A stretch of DNA of 43,171 nucleotides from Comamonadaceae bacterium (GCA_947476285.1 CANJPU010000048.1:1-43171); one strand, 5' to 3'; positions 26,294 through 33,967 are shown, numbered from the stretch's first letter. Notes: generated by a model not told the origin, from the sequence alone. Translations and numbers: made by a program.

Positions 26294-27375
26294 GGGCGCT
26301 CGGGAAAAGCAAAGCACAGACTCGGTTCGAGTGCTGCAACCACACTGGACCCCTCCTCAAAGTGCACCTCCGGGCCGCTCTCGACAGGCAGCAACTCGCC
26401 CTCGCAATTCATCCACACCAAAGTCTTTGGGCCCAGGTCAACGCATTTCTCAACGACACCTTGCAGATGATTGCAATCGTTCAGTGCCAGGGACGGCATG
26501 TGCTCTATGAGGTGCAAGGTTCGGATCGCGTTTCTGCGGAAAACAACGGCCACGGTCTTGCTCGGATCAAGCGTTTGAGGCGCACAAACCCGCCAGGAAT
26601 TTCCAGCGACATCCAACACGGCGGTTCCAGCATCCTGCGATATCACCTTGCCAGCGATCCAGTTTGAGTGCCCAAGGAAATGCGCAACGAAGGCGTTCGA
26701 GGGCGCCTGGTACAAGTCGCTGAACCGGCCCGTCTGCTGCGTCATGCCCGCACGCATCACCATGACACGGTCTGAGATGTGGCTTGCGTCTTCCTGGTCG
26801 TGAGTCACGATGACGGCCGTGGCCCGGATACGCCGCAGGAACTGGCCTAGCTCGACACGCATCGTCTCGCGCACCTTCGCATCCAGATTGCTGAATGGCT
26901 CGTCCAGCAGGATCAGGGCTGGCTTGACTGCCAAGGCTCGGGCGAGCGCAACGCGCTGTTGCTGTCCGCCAGAGAGTTCCGCCGGATAGCGGTGAGCCAG
27001 TTGTTCCAGCCGGGTCAGCTCCAGCACAGAGCGCAAAATCTCCAGCCCTTCCGCGGTCGACAGCCTCTGATTTTGCGGCCCGAACAAAATGTTCTGGCTG
27101 ACAGTCATGTGCGGAAACAGGGCGTAGCTCTGGAATACGACCCCGACGGATCGCTTGTTGGCCGGCACGGCCGTGACGTCAACGCCATTGATCAGCACCC
27201 GCCCCTCTGAGGGCGAAAGAAGCCCGGCGATGATCCACAGCAGAGTCGTTTTCCCGCAACCGCTGGGTCCGAGCAAAGCGACGATCTCGCCTTCATGCAC
27301 GGTCATGTCGACGCCCCGCACCACCGGCGCATCACCGTAGGTTTTACCGATGCCTTGTAGAACCAGTTTGTCCAT
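26290..27375 (-). CDS. ABC transporter ATP-binding protein (PotA/FbpC-like)
   Basis: This ATPase subunit (361 residues) powers the importer. Walker A is GPSGCGKT (36-43), the Q-loop is VFQSYALFPHM, the signature LSGGQQQRVALARAL, Walker B ALILLDEPFSNLDA and the switch histidine VTHDQEDA. All are intact. After about residue 240 comes a C-terminal TOBE-type domain, the regulatory extension found in PotA, FbpC and MalK. It starts 54 bases after the binding-protein gene and overlaps the next permease by ATGA. The substrate is not indicated by the sequence; PotA-type ATPases serve polyamines, iron and various organic acids. Confidence 0.95.
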   Translation of the reverse strand: MDKLVLQGIGKTYGDAPVVRGVDMTVHEGEIVALLGPSGCGKTTLLWIIAGLLSPSEGRVLINGVDVTAVPANKRSVGVVFQSYALFPHMTVSQNILFGPQNQRLSTAEGLEILRSVLELTRLEQLAHRYPAELSGGQQQRVALARALAVKPALILLDEPFSNLDAKVRETMRVELGQFLRRIRATAVIVTHDQEDASHISDRVMVMRAGMTQQTGRFSDLYQAPSNAFVAHFLGHSNWIAGKVISQDAGTAVLDVAGNSWRVCAPQTLDPSKTVAVVFRRNAIRTLHLIEHMPSLALNDCNHLQGVVEKCVDLGPKTLVWMNCEGELLPVESGPEVHFEEGSSVVAALEPSLCFAFPERP

Positions 27376-27429
27376 CGGTGCGGCTATTTCCAGGCACTTG
27401 ATGCGCTTGTGCCTTGAACGCGCCGACGA

Positions 27430-28563
27430 TCAGCGGGCAACTTCAGCATTCCACCTTCTCGTCCACGACGGAATCTTCTGGGCCAGATCGGCGGCGTCGA
27501 TCGGAACCAGCAGTTTGGTCGCACCCGGTGAGTAGTAGGTTTCTCGCGCGAGCTTGTCGCCAAGCGCCAGATCTTTGATCACCGGTCCGAAATACATCTT
27601 CTCGGCCAAGACCTTCTGCGCCTGAGGGCTCAGCAAGTAATTGATGAGCGCCTGGGCAGCCTTGGGATGAGGGGCGTTCTTGACTGGGTCGAGGTAATTC
27701 ATGAATTCAACAGCGCCCTCCTTGGGCGCTACCCACTCGACATCCATGCCTTCGTCACGCATTTGATAGGTCCGCGCATTGGTGTTGACAGCCAGCCAGA
27801 CGGCGCCTTGTTGGAACAAGGTGGACATCTCGGCGGTGTTGGTGGGAATTGCGACAAGATTGGGCTTGAGTGTCGCCAGCCTGGAGAACACTGAGTCCAT
27901 CTTGTCCGTGCTTGTGCCCATGGACTTGGCGAGCGCGGGCAGCCAAAACGAGGTAAATGCGAGATCGATGTTGTACAGCGCGACGTGGCCCTTGTAGCTC
28001 GGGTGCCATAAGTCGTCCCATGAACCCGGAACCGGAATTTTCTTTTCAGCAATGATCTTGCGGTTGTAGGTGAGCCCAAATACGTTGACACCCATTCCGA
28101 TCCCAATGTCCTCTGGATCTCTGAACTTTGGAAAGACGGACGCTGCATTTGGAACCTGAGCCGGATCAATTTTCTCAAGCAACTTCAGTTGCTTTGCACG
28201 TAAATGCGTTGTCGGGTTGCTCCATAGCACGTCAATGTCGGGCCGGCTTGCCGATGCTTGTACCTGGGCAAAGGTCTTGTCTGCCGAGCCAGCCAGATAC
28301 ACAACCTTGATCCCAGTCTGCTTGGTGAACCCGGGCAGTACATGGGTCTGCATGATTTGCTGGATCGAGCCCCCAAAAGCCGCGAACACCACCGTGTCCT
28401 CGGTGGACTGCGCCTGGGCCGGCGACGACAACACCGACCCAAGTGCGATGCATGCCAATGTGGCCCAGGCCGTGGACATCACCAGGCGACGGCCAACGGA
28501 CCGAATGCCCGTGTGGCCAGGGAACATGAGAGGTGCCGTAATCCGAAAATTCCGTCTTTTCAT
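27430..28563 (-). CDS. Periplasmic substrate-binding protein of the ABC importer (PotD-like)
   Basis: This extracellular solute-binding protein of 377 residues captures the substrate for the importer. The start at 28563 has AGGAGA four bases upstream. The N-terminus is unusually long: a basic stretch MKRRNFRI, then about 20 further residues, and only then a hydrophobic signal core (STAWATLACIALGSVLSS) with a likely cleavage after PAQA near residue 52. The mature part shows VVFAAFGGSIQQ, LWSNPTTHLRA and LFQQGAVWLAV, typical of the PotD/AfuA-like group 1 fold. A translation start inside this leader cannot be excluded. The ligand is unknown; position behind the CoA ligase and crotonase genes suggests an organic acid rather than a polyamine, which is an inference. 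Confidence 0.92.
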   Translation of the reverse strand: MKRRNFRITAPLMFPGHTGIRSVGRRLVMSTAWATLACIALGSVLSSPAQAQSTEDTVVFAAFGGSIQQIMQTHVLPGFTKQTGIKVVYLAGSADKTFAQVQASASRPDIDVLWSNPTTHLRAKQLKLLEKIDPAQVPNAASVFPKFRDPEDIGIGMGVNVFGLTYNRKIIAEKKIPVPGSWDDLWHPSYKGHVALYNIDLAFTSFWLPALAKSMGTSTDKMDSVFSRLATLKPNLVAIPTNTAEMSTLFQQGAVWLAVNTNARTYQMRDEGMDVEWVAPKEGAVEFMNYLDPVKNAPHPKAAQALINYLLSPQAQKVLAEKMYFGPVIKDLALGDKLARETYYSPGATKLLVPIDAADLAQKIPSWTRRWNAEVAR

Positions 28564-28620
28564 ATTGTCTCCTGTGTCACTGTTCAAGAATGTGTTGCCA
28601 GAACTGGGTAGCAGTGGCGA

Positions 28621-29382
28621 CTATTTTTCCTTGTGCACTCGGCCGGTGGGAATCGCGGTTGCGCCCGCGAGCAAATGGGCTGCCGCAAAGCCGGACAACT
28701 TCAAGGCGCCAATCATCGCAATGGCGCCCTGATTCAACACATACTTGTTGAAGGTCATGACCTGGGCATCGCGCGATGAGAATTCCGCGGCCAGCTTCTC
28801 AAGCTCGGCGTCCCATTCCGCGTCAGCCACCACAGCATTGCAGTAGCCGTCGCTCAGGGCCTGTTCGGGGGTGTACACCGCGCCGCGCAAATAGATGCCT
28901 TTCGCCCGCTTGAGGCCGATTGCCATAGGCAGCAGGAGCGTGCCGAGCATGGGCGAGGGCACCGCCTTTGCCGCGCCAGTGAAATAAAACTTTGCTGATG
29001 CCTTGACCACGCATATGTCACTGCAGACAGCCAAGTGATTTCCAAACCCAGCCGACACGCCGTTGACTGCTGCGATGACGATTTTTGGCATGGTGATGAT
29101 GCGCGACAAGACATCGATATCGCGCTCGAACAATGCAGCAAGTGGTGGTCCATCCATCGCGTTGATGTCATTGACGTCCTGGCCGGAGGTAAAGGCATCA
29201 GCAGTGCCGGTAATGATGATGACCTTGGTGCCGGCGTCGTGGTGCAACGCCGCCAGGCGATCAGCCATATGTTCCATCTCGACTTCCCGCAGCGCATTTC
29301 GCTTGTTCGGCCGGTTCATTCGAAGAACGACGGCTTCGGGATACTTTTCAAACCTGGTCTCGACCAGCGTGGATTTGTTCAT
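28621..29382 (-). CDS. Enoyl-CoA hydratase/isomerase family protein with altered active site
   Basis: This crotonase-fold protein has 253 residues. The oxyanion-hole region is recognisable (RNALREVE, FTSGQDVNDINA, and AVNGVSAGFG at 105-114), so it should bind an acyl-CoA thioester. However, when aligned by eye to rat enoyl-CoA hydratase, the two catalytic glutamates (Glu144 and Glu164) correspond to His116 (FGNHLAVCSD) and Gly136 (KFYFTGAAK). Ordinary hydration of a double bond is therefore doubtful. Hydrolysis, carbon-carbon cleavage or isomerisation as in other crotonase members is possible. The start has AGGAGAG five bases before it. It lies 24 bases after the acyl-CoA ligase gene in the operon. 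Confidence 0.9.
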   Translation of the reverse strand: MNKSTLVETRFEKYPEAVVLRMNRPNKRNALREVEMEHMADRLAALHHDAGTKVIIITGTADAFTSGQDVNDINAMDGPPLAALFERDIDVLSRIITMPKIVIAAVNGVSAGFGNHLAVCSDICVVKASAKFYFTGAAKAVPSPMLGTLLLPMAIGLKRAKGIYLRGAVYTPEQALSDGYCNAVVADAEWDAELEKLAAEFSSRDAQVMTFNKYVLNQGAIAMIGALKLSGFAAAHLLAGATAIPTGRVHKEK

Positions 29383-29406
29383 TCAGACTCTCCTGGGTAA
29401 AGTGGG

Positions 29407-30957
29407 TCAGACTCGGCGCGCCTGGCCGCTCCAGAAATGCTCTCGAATATCTTTCTTGAGAACCTTCCCTACGGAACTGCGGGGTAGTTCGGGCCAGATT
29501 TCGATGCGCTTTGGCGTCTTCATGCTGCCCAAACGCTCCCTGCAGAAGGCCTGCAGCACGGACGTATCGGCCTGTGCCCCACTTTTGAGTTCAATGACGG
29601 CTGTGACAGCCTCGCCCCACTTGGCGTCGGGTGTCCCGACGACGGCACAATCAAGAACCCACGGATGGCTCCACAGTACTTGCTCTATCTCACTGGGAAA
29701 TATATTGAATCCCCCGCTGATGATCATGTCCTTCTTGCGATCGACAATATAAAAATAGCCATCTTCGTCGCGGGTGCCAACGTCGCCTGTGTGGTGCCAG
29801 CCGAATCGGCTCACTCTTTCGTTTTCCTCGGGGTTGTCTCTATACCCCTTCATCACCAATTCGCTGCGCACAACGATTTCACCGACTTCGTTGGGGCCCA
29901 GGAGCTTGCCATCGTCGTCCATGATTTCCAGTTTGACGAAGGGCGTCTTGCGTCCGCAGCTGGTTAGCCGCCGGCGCAGAATCGGGCCATCTTCCAGCAG
30001 GTGTTCTTCCGGCGAGATGTAGGTCAGCATCGCTGGTGCCTCGGTCTGGCCAAAAATTTGCGTTAGCACTGGCCCGAAGACACCCAGCGCCTCATGCAGA
30101 CGATCGGCCGAGATCGGAGCCGACGTGTAGATCAGGTGTCTGAGCGATGAGTAATCCCTGGTCCGCACATCCGGTCGATCCAGAATGCCGTAAACAACCG
30201 TTGGCGGCAGGAACACTGTGGTGACCCTGTGCGCCTCGATCGCATCGAGCACGGCGCCGGGCTCAGCCTTATCGATCAGTACGATGGTTCCCCCATTGCA
30301 AAGGCTGCACAGTGAGAATGTTCCAGCCCCATGCGATATCGGGGCGGCTGCCAGGTGAACATGCCCGGAGGGAATCGGCATGCACCAATGAAAGGTGGTA
30401 AATAGCGTGGTGGCGCTTCTATTGGAAATCATCACGCTTTTGGAGCGCCCCGTCGTTCCTCCCGTACCCTTGATCCACGCGATGTCGTTTGGCTCGACAG
30501 AGGCGTCCTCGTAGTGATCGGGATAACCGGACGACCAATCGAGCAATGCGGGACCGTCGGCAGTCTCCACGTCCAGGCAGAGACGTCCCTTGAGCGACGG
30601 TACGCCGGCAGTCATTTTCTCGGCGTCTGGCGCAGTGCGGCTGTGATAGAAAAGGAACTCACAGTCGTTGGCCGCCATGAATTCGGCGTTCTCGTCCGTG
30701 GCATTGCGTGGATGTACCGGCAGCCAGATCATGCCGGCGCGAAAGACAGCGATCATGGCGATCACCGCTAGCGCGCAGTTGGGGACAAAAAAAGCAACGG
30801 GCGAGCCTTTTGCCAAACCGGCCGCGCGCAATGCATGTGCAATGCGGTGGGAGGCAAGCGTCACTTCCCGGTGCGTGAACCTGCCATGCTTGTCACGCAG
30901 GCAATCGCGCGTCGGTTCACGCGCGAGACCATGATCGAGGAAATCGATAACTCGCAT
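29407..30957 (-). CDS. Acyl-CoA synthetase / AMP-dependent ligase
   Basis: This 516-residue ANL-superfamily enzyme activates a carboxylic acid to its acyl-adenylate and then to the CoA thioester. The phosphate-binding loop is GTGGTTGRSKSVM, the A5 motif IFGQTEAPAM, the A7/A8 region HHTGDVGTRDEDGYFYIVDR and GGFNIFPSEIE, and the adenylation lysine lies in SVGKVLKKDI near the C-terminus. All catalytic elements are present. The start at 30957 is eight bases after the upstream stop, with TAAGG ahead of it. Frames extending to 31104 run antisense to family expectation and into the previous gene. The acid substrate is unknown. Its product is presumably the thioester handled by the crotonase encoded next. 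Confidence 0.94.
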   Translation of the reverse strand: MRVIDFLDHGLAREPTRDCLRDKHGRFTHREVTLASHRIAHALRAAGLAKGSPVAFFVPNCALAVIAMIAVFRAGMIWLPVHPRNATDENAEFMAANDCEFLFYHSRTAPDAEKMTAGVPSLKGRLCLDVETADGPALLDWSSGYPDHYEDASVEPNDIAWIKGTGGTTGRSKSVMISNRSATTLFTTFHWCMPIPSGHVHLAAAPISHGAGTFSLCSLCNGGTIVLIDKAEPGAVLDAIEAHRVTTVFLPPTVVYGILDRPDVRTRDYSSLRHLIYTSAPISADRLHEALGVFGPVLTQIFGQTEAPAMLTYISPEEHLLEDGPILRRRLTSCGRKTPFVKLEIMDDDGKLLGPNEVGEIVVRSELVMKGYRDNPEENERVSRFGWHHTGDVGTRDEDGYFYIVDRKKDMIISGGFNIFPSEIEQVLWSHPWVLDCAVVGTPDAKWGEAVTAVIELKSGAQADTSVLQAFCRERLGSMKTPKRIEIWPELPRSSVGKVLKKDIREHFWSGQARRV

Positions 30958-30965
30958 GTTTAGCC

Positions 30966-31364
30966 TTACGCCGTCGAGGCGGCGTTCTCTTTGAATCGGC
31001 GTATCTCCTCGTCCAGGACGGGAAGCATCGAGGTGAGGCAGTGCAGCTTTTGAATGCCCACTACCTCCAGCGCTTCGAGCAATTCTTCCTCGGTCGCCCC
31101 GCATTTCAGTGCGCTACGTACATGTACCCGAAATCCAAATTCGTAGTAGTCGAACGCGTTCAGGCAGATGAGAATAATTTCCTTCGTTTTCGATGGAAGG
31201 CTTTTTCGATCATGCAGAACGTGCATTGTCAAATTGTGAATGTGTTCCATGCAATCAGGATCGCGCTCACCGAGCAGCCTAGGCCACTCGCGCACAAAGC
31301 CGCGCTCATTGGCGATTCGGTCGATGATCGCCTTCGACTTCGCTGATTTGTCTTGTTCACGCAT
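30966..31364 (-). CDS. Carboxymuconolactone decarboxylase-fold protein
   Basis: This 132-residue protein of the AhpD/CMD superfamily is a small all-helical fold that normally forms oligomers. The segment from about residue 60 (KTKEIILICLNAF, then YEFGFRVHVRSALKCGATEEELLEALEVVG) is the core domain. The CxxC redox pair of AhpD is missing; the corresponding stretch reads YEFGFRVH, with Glu75 and His81 retained. It is therefore unlikely to be an alkylhydroperoxidase and more likely a decarboxylase or hydrolase-type member, whose reaction is not known. It lies between the amidohydrolase (62 bases) and the acyl-CoA ligase (8 bases) in the operon. Confidence 0.88.
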   Translation of the reverse strand: MREQDKSAKSKAIIDRIANERGFVREWPRLLGERDPDCMEHIHNLTMHVLHDRKSLPSKTKEIILICLNAFDYYEFGFRVHVRSALKCGATEEELLEALEVVGIQKLHCLTSMLPVLDEEIRRFKENAASTA

Positions 31365-31426
31365 GATGTTGTCTCCGGTGTACTTTTTTGGGCAGCTAGC
31401 GCCACGCTCGACGCTATGCGGATAGC

Positions 31427-32635
31427 TCAGGCTGCTTGGGCAACGGGGCGCCGCGCGGGCGTCGTCAAGTGGTAGAGGCGCGCTGCGTTGTCGTGCAATA
31501 CCTTTGCGAGCGTGTCCTCGGACAGGCCGCTCAGGTTGTCCTGAATGACTTTGCGCGGATTTTCCGCATAGGATGCGGGCCCTGGCGACAAACTGGTTGG
31601 ATGCGGGAAATCTGTTTCGAACATGATGTTATTGGGATACAACTCGATGGCCTGTTTCAACAGGTCGCGCTCAAACCAGAAGGAGCCAAAGACTTGTCTG
31701 CGGAAGTATTCGCTGGGCAAGCCCCGCGATGGGAACACATGGGCCGCGCCCGAGTTCTTCCATTGCCAATCGAGCGCCTCCATCAAAAACGGCAGCCAGC
31801 TAGCGCCGCTCTCCACTGACACGAAGTTCAGTCTGGGAAAACGTTCACACACCCCCGACAACACCACTTCGGCGATGGCCTGTACATTGCCCATGAACAT
31901 CAGGGTGCTTTCCCGCACGAAGGTGGCCTTCTCGTTGGCCACCTTGCGTTGGTAGATCTTCAGTTGCTCGGTGGTCCGGTTTGCGAATCCAATGTGAAAA
32001 TTGATCGACAGTTCGCGGTCTTGAATGACAGAAAGTAGTGGATCCCAGTGCGGGTCGCCAATAGATGGCAGATTGACGGCCGAAAAATCGTTCCCAAAAA
32101 TGACCCCCTTATGACCGATGCGTGCAGCCCGCTCTACCTCGGCGATCGAAGCCTCCAGGTTCCAGAACGGAAGCCACATGACCGGAATGAGGCGATCTGT
32201 CGCAATGCTGCACCACTCAGCCAGAAAATCGTTGTACGCTCGTACACAAGCCAGTCCGAGTTCTGGATCGTTCATACGCAAGAAGGTCTCGCATTGGAAG
32301 CCGAGCAGGTTGGGATAAAGAACCTGCGCATGGATGCCGTATTGGTCCATCCGCTCTAGTCGATGCGCTGCCTTCCAGGTGGCAGGATCGGCCTGCTCCA
32401 GGGTCGGCGGAAACCCAGGCGGGAATTCTGTCCAGCCAGCATGAGCCACGGAAGCCACGCTTGGTAGTTTTTCATCGCCGATATACCAACGTTCGATTCC
32501 CGACTTTGGATCGGGCCGCACATGCGGAACGAGCTTGCCCCACTTGTTTGACACACGGGAGGTCCATAGATCGGGCGGCTCGATGATGTGGGTATCCACA
32601 TCGACCACATGAAATTCTTCCGATAGTTGGCGCAC
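31427..32635 (-). CDS. Amidohydrolase_2 family (ACMSD-like) metal-dependent enzyme
   Basis: This 402-residue TIM-barrel enzyme belongs to the branch that includes ACMSD, gamma-resorcylate and 5-carboxyvanillate decarboxylases and many uncharacterised hydrolases. Metal ligands are visible: Asp14-x-His16 in VDVDTHIIEPPDLW, His214 in NFHIGF and Asp342 in ETDFPHPTS. Many members are non-oxidative decarboxylases or C-C or amide hydrolases acting on aromatic or related acids; which applies here cannot be told. It is the first gene of the eight-gene operon. The start is GTG, supported by GGGGGAG six bases upstream. The 5-prime region, up to about 250 bases, contains several strong hairpins described separately. 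Confidence 0.91.
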   Translation of the reverse strand: MRQLSEEFHVVDVDTHIIEPPDLWTSRVSNKWGKLVPHVRPDPKSGIERWYIGDEKLPSVASVAHAGWTEFPPGFPPTLEQADPATWKAAHRLERMDQYGIHAQVLYPNLLGFQCETFLRMNDPELGLACVRAYNDFLAEWCSIATDRLIPVMWLPFWNLEASIAEVERAARIGHKGVIFGNDFSAVNLPSIGDPHWDPLLSVIQDRELSINFHIGFANRTTEQLKIYQRKVANEKATFVRESTLMFMGNVQAIAEVVLSGVCERFPRLNFVSVESGASWLPFLMEALDWQWKNSGAAHVFPSRGLPSEYFRRQVFGSFWFERDLLKQAIELYPNNIMFETDFPHPTSLSPGPASYAENPRKVIQDNLSGLSEDTLAKVLHDNAARLYHLTTPARRPVAQAA

Positions 32636-32690
32636 GATTTGCTCCCCCAGAAATGGTCATTCGAGTTTCCGCTCGCCGGGCGCTTGGTAG

Positions 32691-32884
32691 ACGCTGCTGC
32701 AGCGTTTTCAGCGCTATGCAGCTCTCAAAGGACACATCGGTTTTACGTGCTGCATAGCGTGAGACACTGCGCCAAGAGCCGGTCATCTATGCGCGACAGG
32801 CTCTTGGCGAATCGATGATCTTCGAGCTGTGATGGGGTGTCCAGTGCTAATTTTGTCTGTCTCGATTCCCTGTGGGAATCGAGA
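32691..32884 (-). promoter_or_regulatory. Cluster of perfect inverted repeats; candidate structured leader
   Basis: Read on the plus strand, four inverted repeats occur in a row. One has 6-base arms ACGCTG/CAGCGT with a 3-base loop (32691-32705). One has 11-base arms CGCTATGCAGC and GCTGCATAGCG with a 26-base spacer (32712-32722, 32749-32759). One has 11-base arms CGCCAAGAGCC and GGCTCTTGGCG with an 18-base spacer (32770-32780, 32799-32809). One has 11-base arms TCTCGATTCCC and GGGAATCGAGA with a 3-base loop (32860-32884). Arms are perfect but unrelated in sequence, which fits RNA stems better than repeated protein operators. If transcribed with the operon they would form its 5-prime leader. 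GGACAC in the 26-base loop could also pair with GTGTCC at 32837-32842. The strand is an inference; neither a known riboswitch nor a terminator U-run is present. Confidence 0.55.
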
Positions 32885-32951
32885 GTCCGCCCTTGCGCTA
32901 ACATGAGCTTGGACGCTTCCCTGCGATGGTCCAGAGAGCAAGGAGGCAGGT

Positions 32952-33023
32952 ATGACGAGTTTCAGTTCTGGAGCGGCGATGTCTGCTATCGACCACTCCA
33001 CACCGGTGATCTCTTCGTGTTGA
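32952..33023 (+). CDS. Very short ORF with strong ribosome site (23 codons), doubtful
   Basis: An ATG five bases after AAGGAGG (32940-32946) opens a 23-residue frame starting MTSFSSGAAMSAIDHS and ending at TGA 33021-33023. The ribosome site is better than that of most genes here, although the peptide resembles nothing I know. It could be a leader peptide upstream of the SDR gene, or the surviving front end of a gene whose rest was lost at the junction. It may also be chance. Confidence 0.25.
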   Translation: MTSFSSGAAMSAIDHSTPVISSC

Positions 33024-33159
33024 AGGCCGTTTCGCCTTCCCTGACATCCTCTCTGATCAGCATTGCCTTAGTGGACAGGCAAAATCACCGATGATGTGTA
33101 TATTGCGGGCATCGCTGGCGGCGATTGCACTTTTCGAATCAAGACGTTGAGGTCAGACC

Positions 33160-33957
33160 ATGGACTTTGGTATTGCAGGAAGATGGGCGCTGGTGTGCGG
33201 CGCCAGCAAGGGTTTGGGATTTGGCTGTGCGCAGGCTCTGGTGCGCGAAGGCGTCCATGTGCTTCTGGTCGCACGCGGGGAGCAGGCGCTTCTAGCGGCG
33301 GTTGAAAAGCTGCGGGCCGATCCGGCACGCCCTGCGCAGGCGAGCGTGCAGTGTGTGGCAGCCGACATCACCACTGTGCAAGGGCGCGAGAAGGTTTTTG
33401 CGATGCGCAGTGAGTTCGACATTGTTGTCACCAATGCCGGTGGGCCGCCCCCAGGTGATTTTCGCAATTGGGACCGTGAGGTATGGATCAAGGCAGTGGA
33501 TGCCAATATGCTCACCCCCATCGAGCTGATGAAGGCCACGGTGGACGGCATGGCCGCACGCGGCTTCGGTCGTGTGGTCAACATCACCTCCAGCGCGGTG
33601 AAGGCGCCCATCGACATATTGGGTTTGTCCAACGGTGCACGCAGCGGCTTGACGGGTTTCGTGGCCGGCGTGGCCCGCACTGCCAAGCTGGCTTCGGCCA
33701 ATGTCACCATCAACAATCTTTTGCCGGGCTCCTACGACACCGACCGACTCAAGGCCACCATTGCGGCCGGCGCGCAAAGAAGCGGGCAGCCGGTGCAGGC
33801 CGTCACGCAGGCACGCACTGCGGCCATCCCGGCGCGGCGCTTTGGCAAGCCCGAAGAGTTCGGCGCGGCCTGTGCCTTCCTTTGCAGCGAGCAAGCCTCC
33901 TACATCACAGGGCAGAATATTCTGACCGACGGTGGCGCATACCCCGGCACCTATTGA
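33160..33957 (+). CDS. SDR family protein with non-canonical active site
   Basis: This 265-residue short-chain dehydrogenase/reductase-fold protein has the cofactor loop G14-A-S-K-G18-L-G20 (CGASKGLGFG), the NAG motif in VVTNAGGPPPG and the C-terminal GQNILTDGG. The catalytic positions differ from classical members. After the serines of NITSSAVKAP (Ser144/Ser145), the expected YxxxK thirteen residues on is Ser157-N-G-A-Arg161. This SNxxR pattern occurs in a branch of SDR proteins often annotated as 3-oxoacyl-ACP reductases, whose activity is uncertain. TTGAGG lies seven bases before the ATG. It is divergent from the catabolic operon and converges on the EamA gene with ten bases between stops. 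It may or may not belong to the operon's pathway. Confidence 0.9.
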   Translation: MDFGIAGRWALVCGASKGLGFGCAQALVREGVHVLLVARGEQALLAAVEKLRADPARPAQASVQCVAADITTVQGREKVFAMRSEFDIVVTNAGGPPPGDFRNWDREVWIKAVDANMLTPIELMKATVDGMAARGFGRVVNITSSAVKAPIDILGLSNGARSGLTGFVAGVARTAKLASANVTINNLLPGSYDTDRLKATIAAGAQRSGQPVQAVTQARTAAIPARRFGKPEEFGAACAFLCSEQASYITGQNILTDGGAYPGTY

Positions 33958-33967
33958 GCACCTTGCG

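Larger units (their letters stand above)
32636..33159. other. 524-bp intergenic region between the operon and the SDR gene
   Basis: This divergent gap lies between the amidohydrolase start (minus strand) and the SDR start (plus strand) and must contain the promoters for both. I see no full-length gene in it. It holds four inverted repeats at 32691-32884 and a very short ORF with an excellent ribosome site at 32952-33023. A reading frame at 32837-33094 has no recognisable features. It is also where the lower-GC operon meets the higher-GC downstream genes, so it may be a recombination junction. Confidence 0.7.

Noticed and set aside
32837..33094. 85-codon plus-strand frame in the intergenic region
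   Set aside because: It starts at a GTG without a ribosome site, shows no recognisable motif, and overlaps the inverted-repeat cluster.
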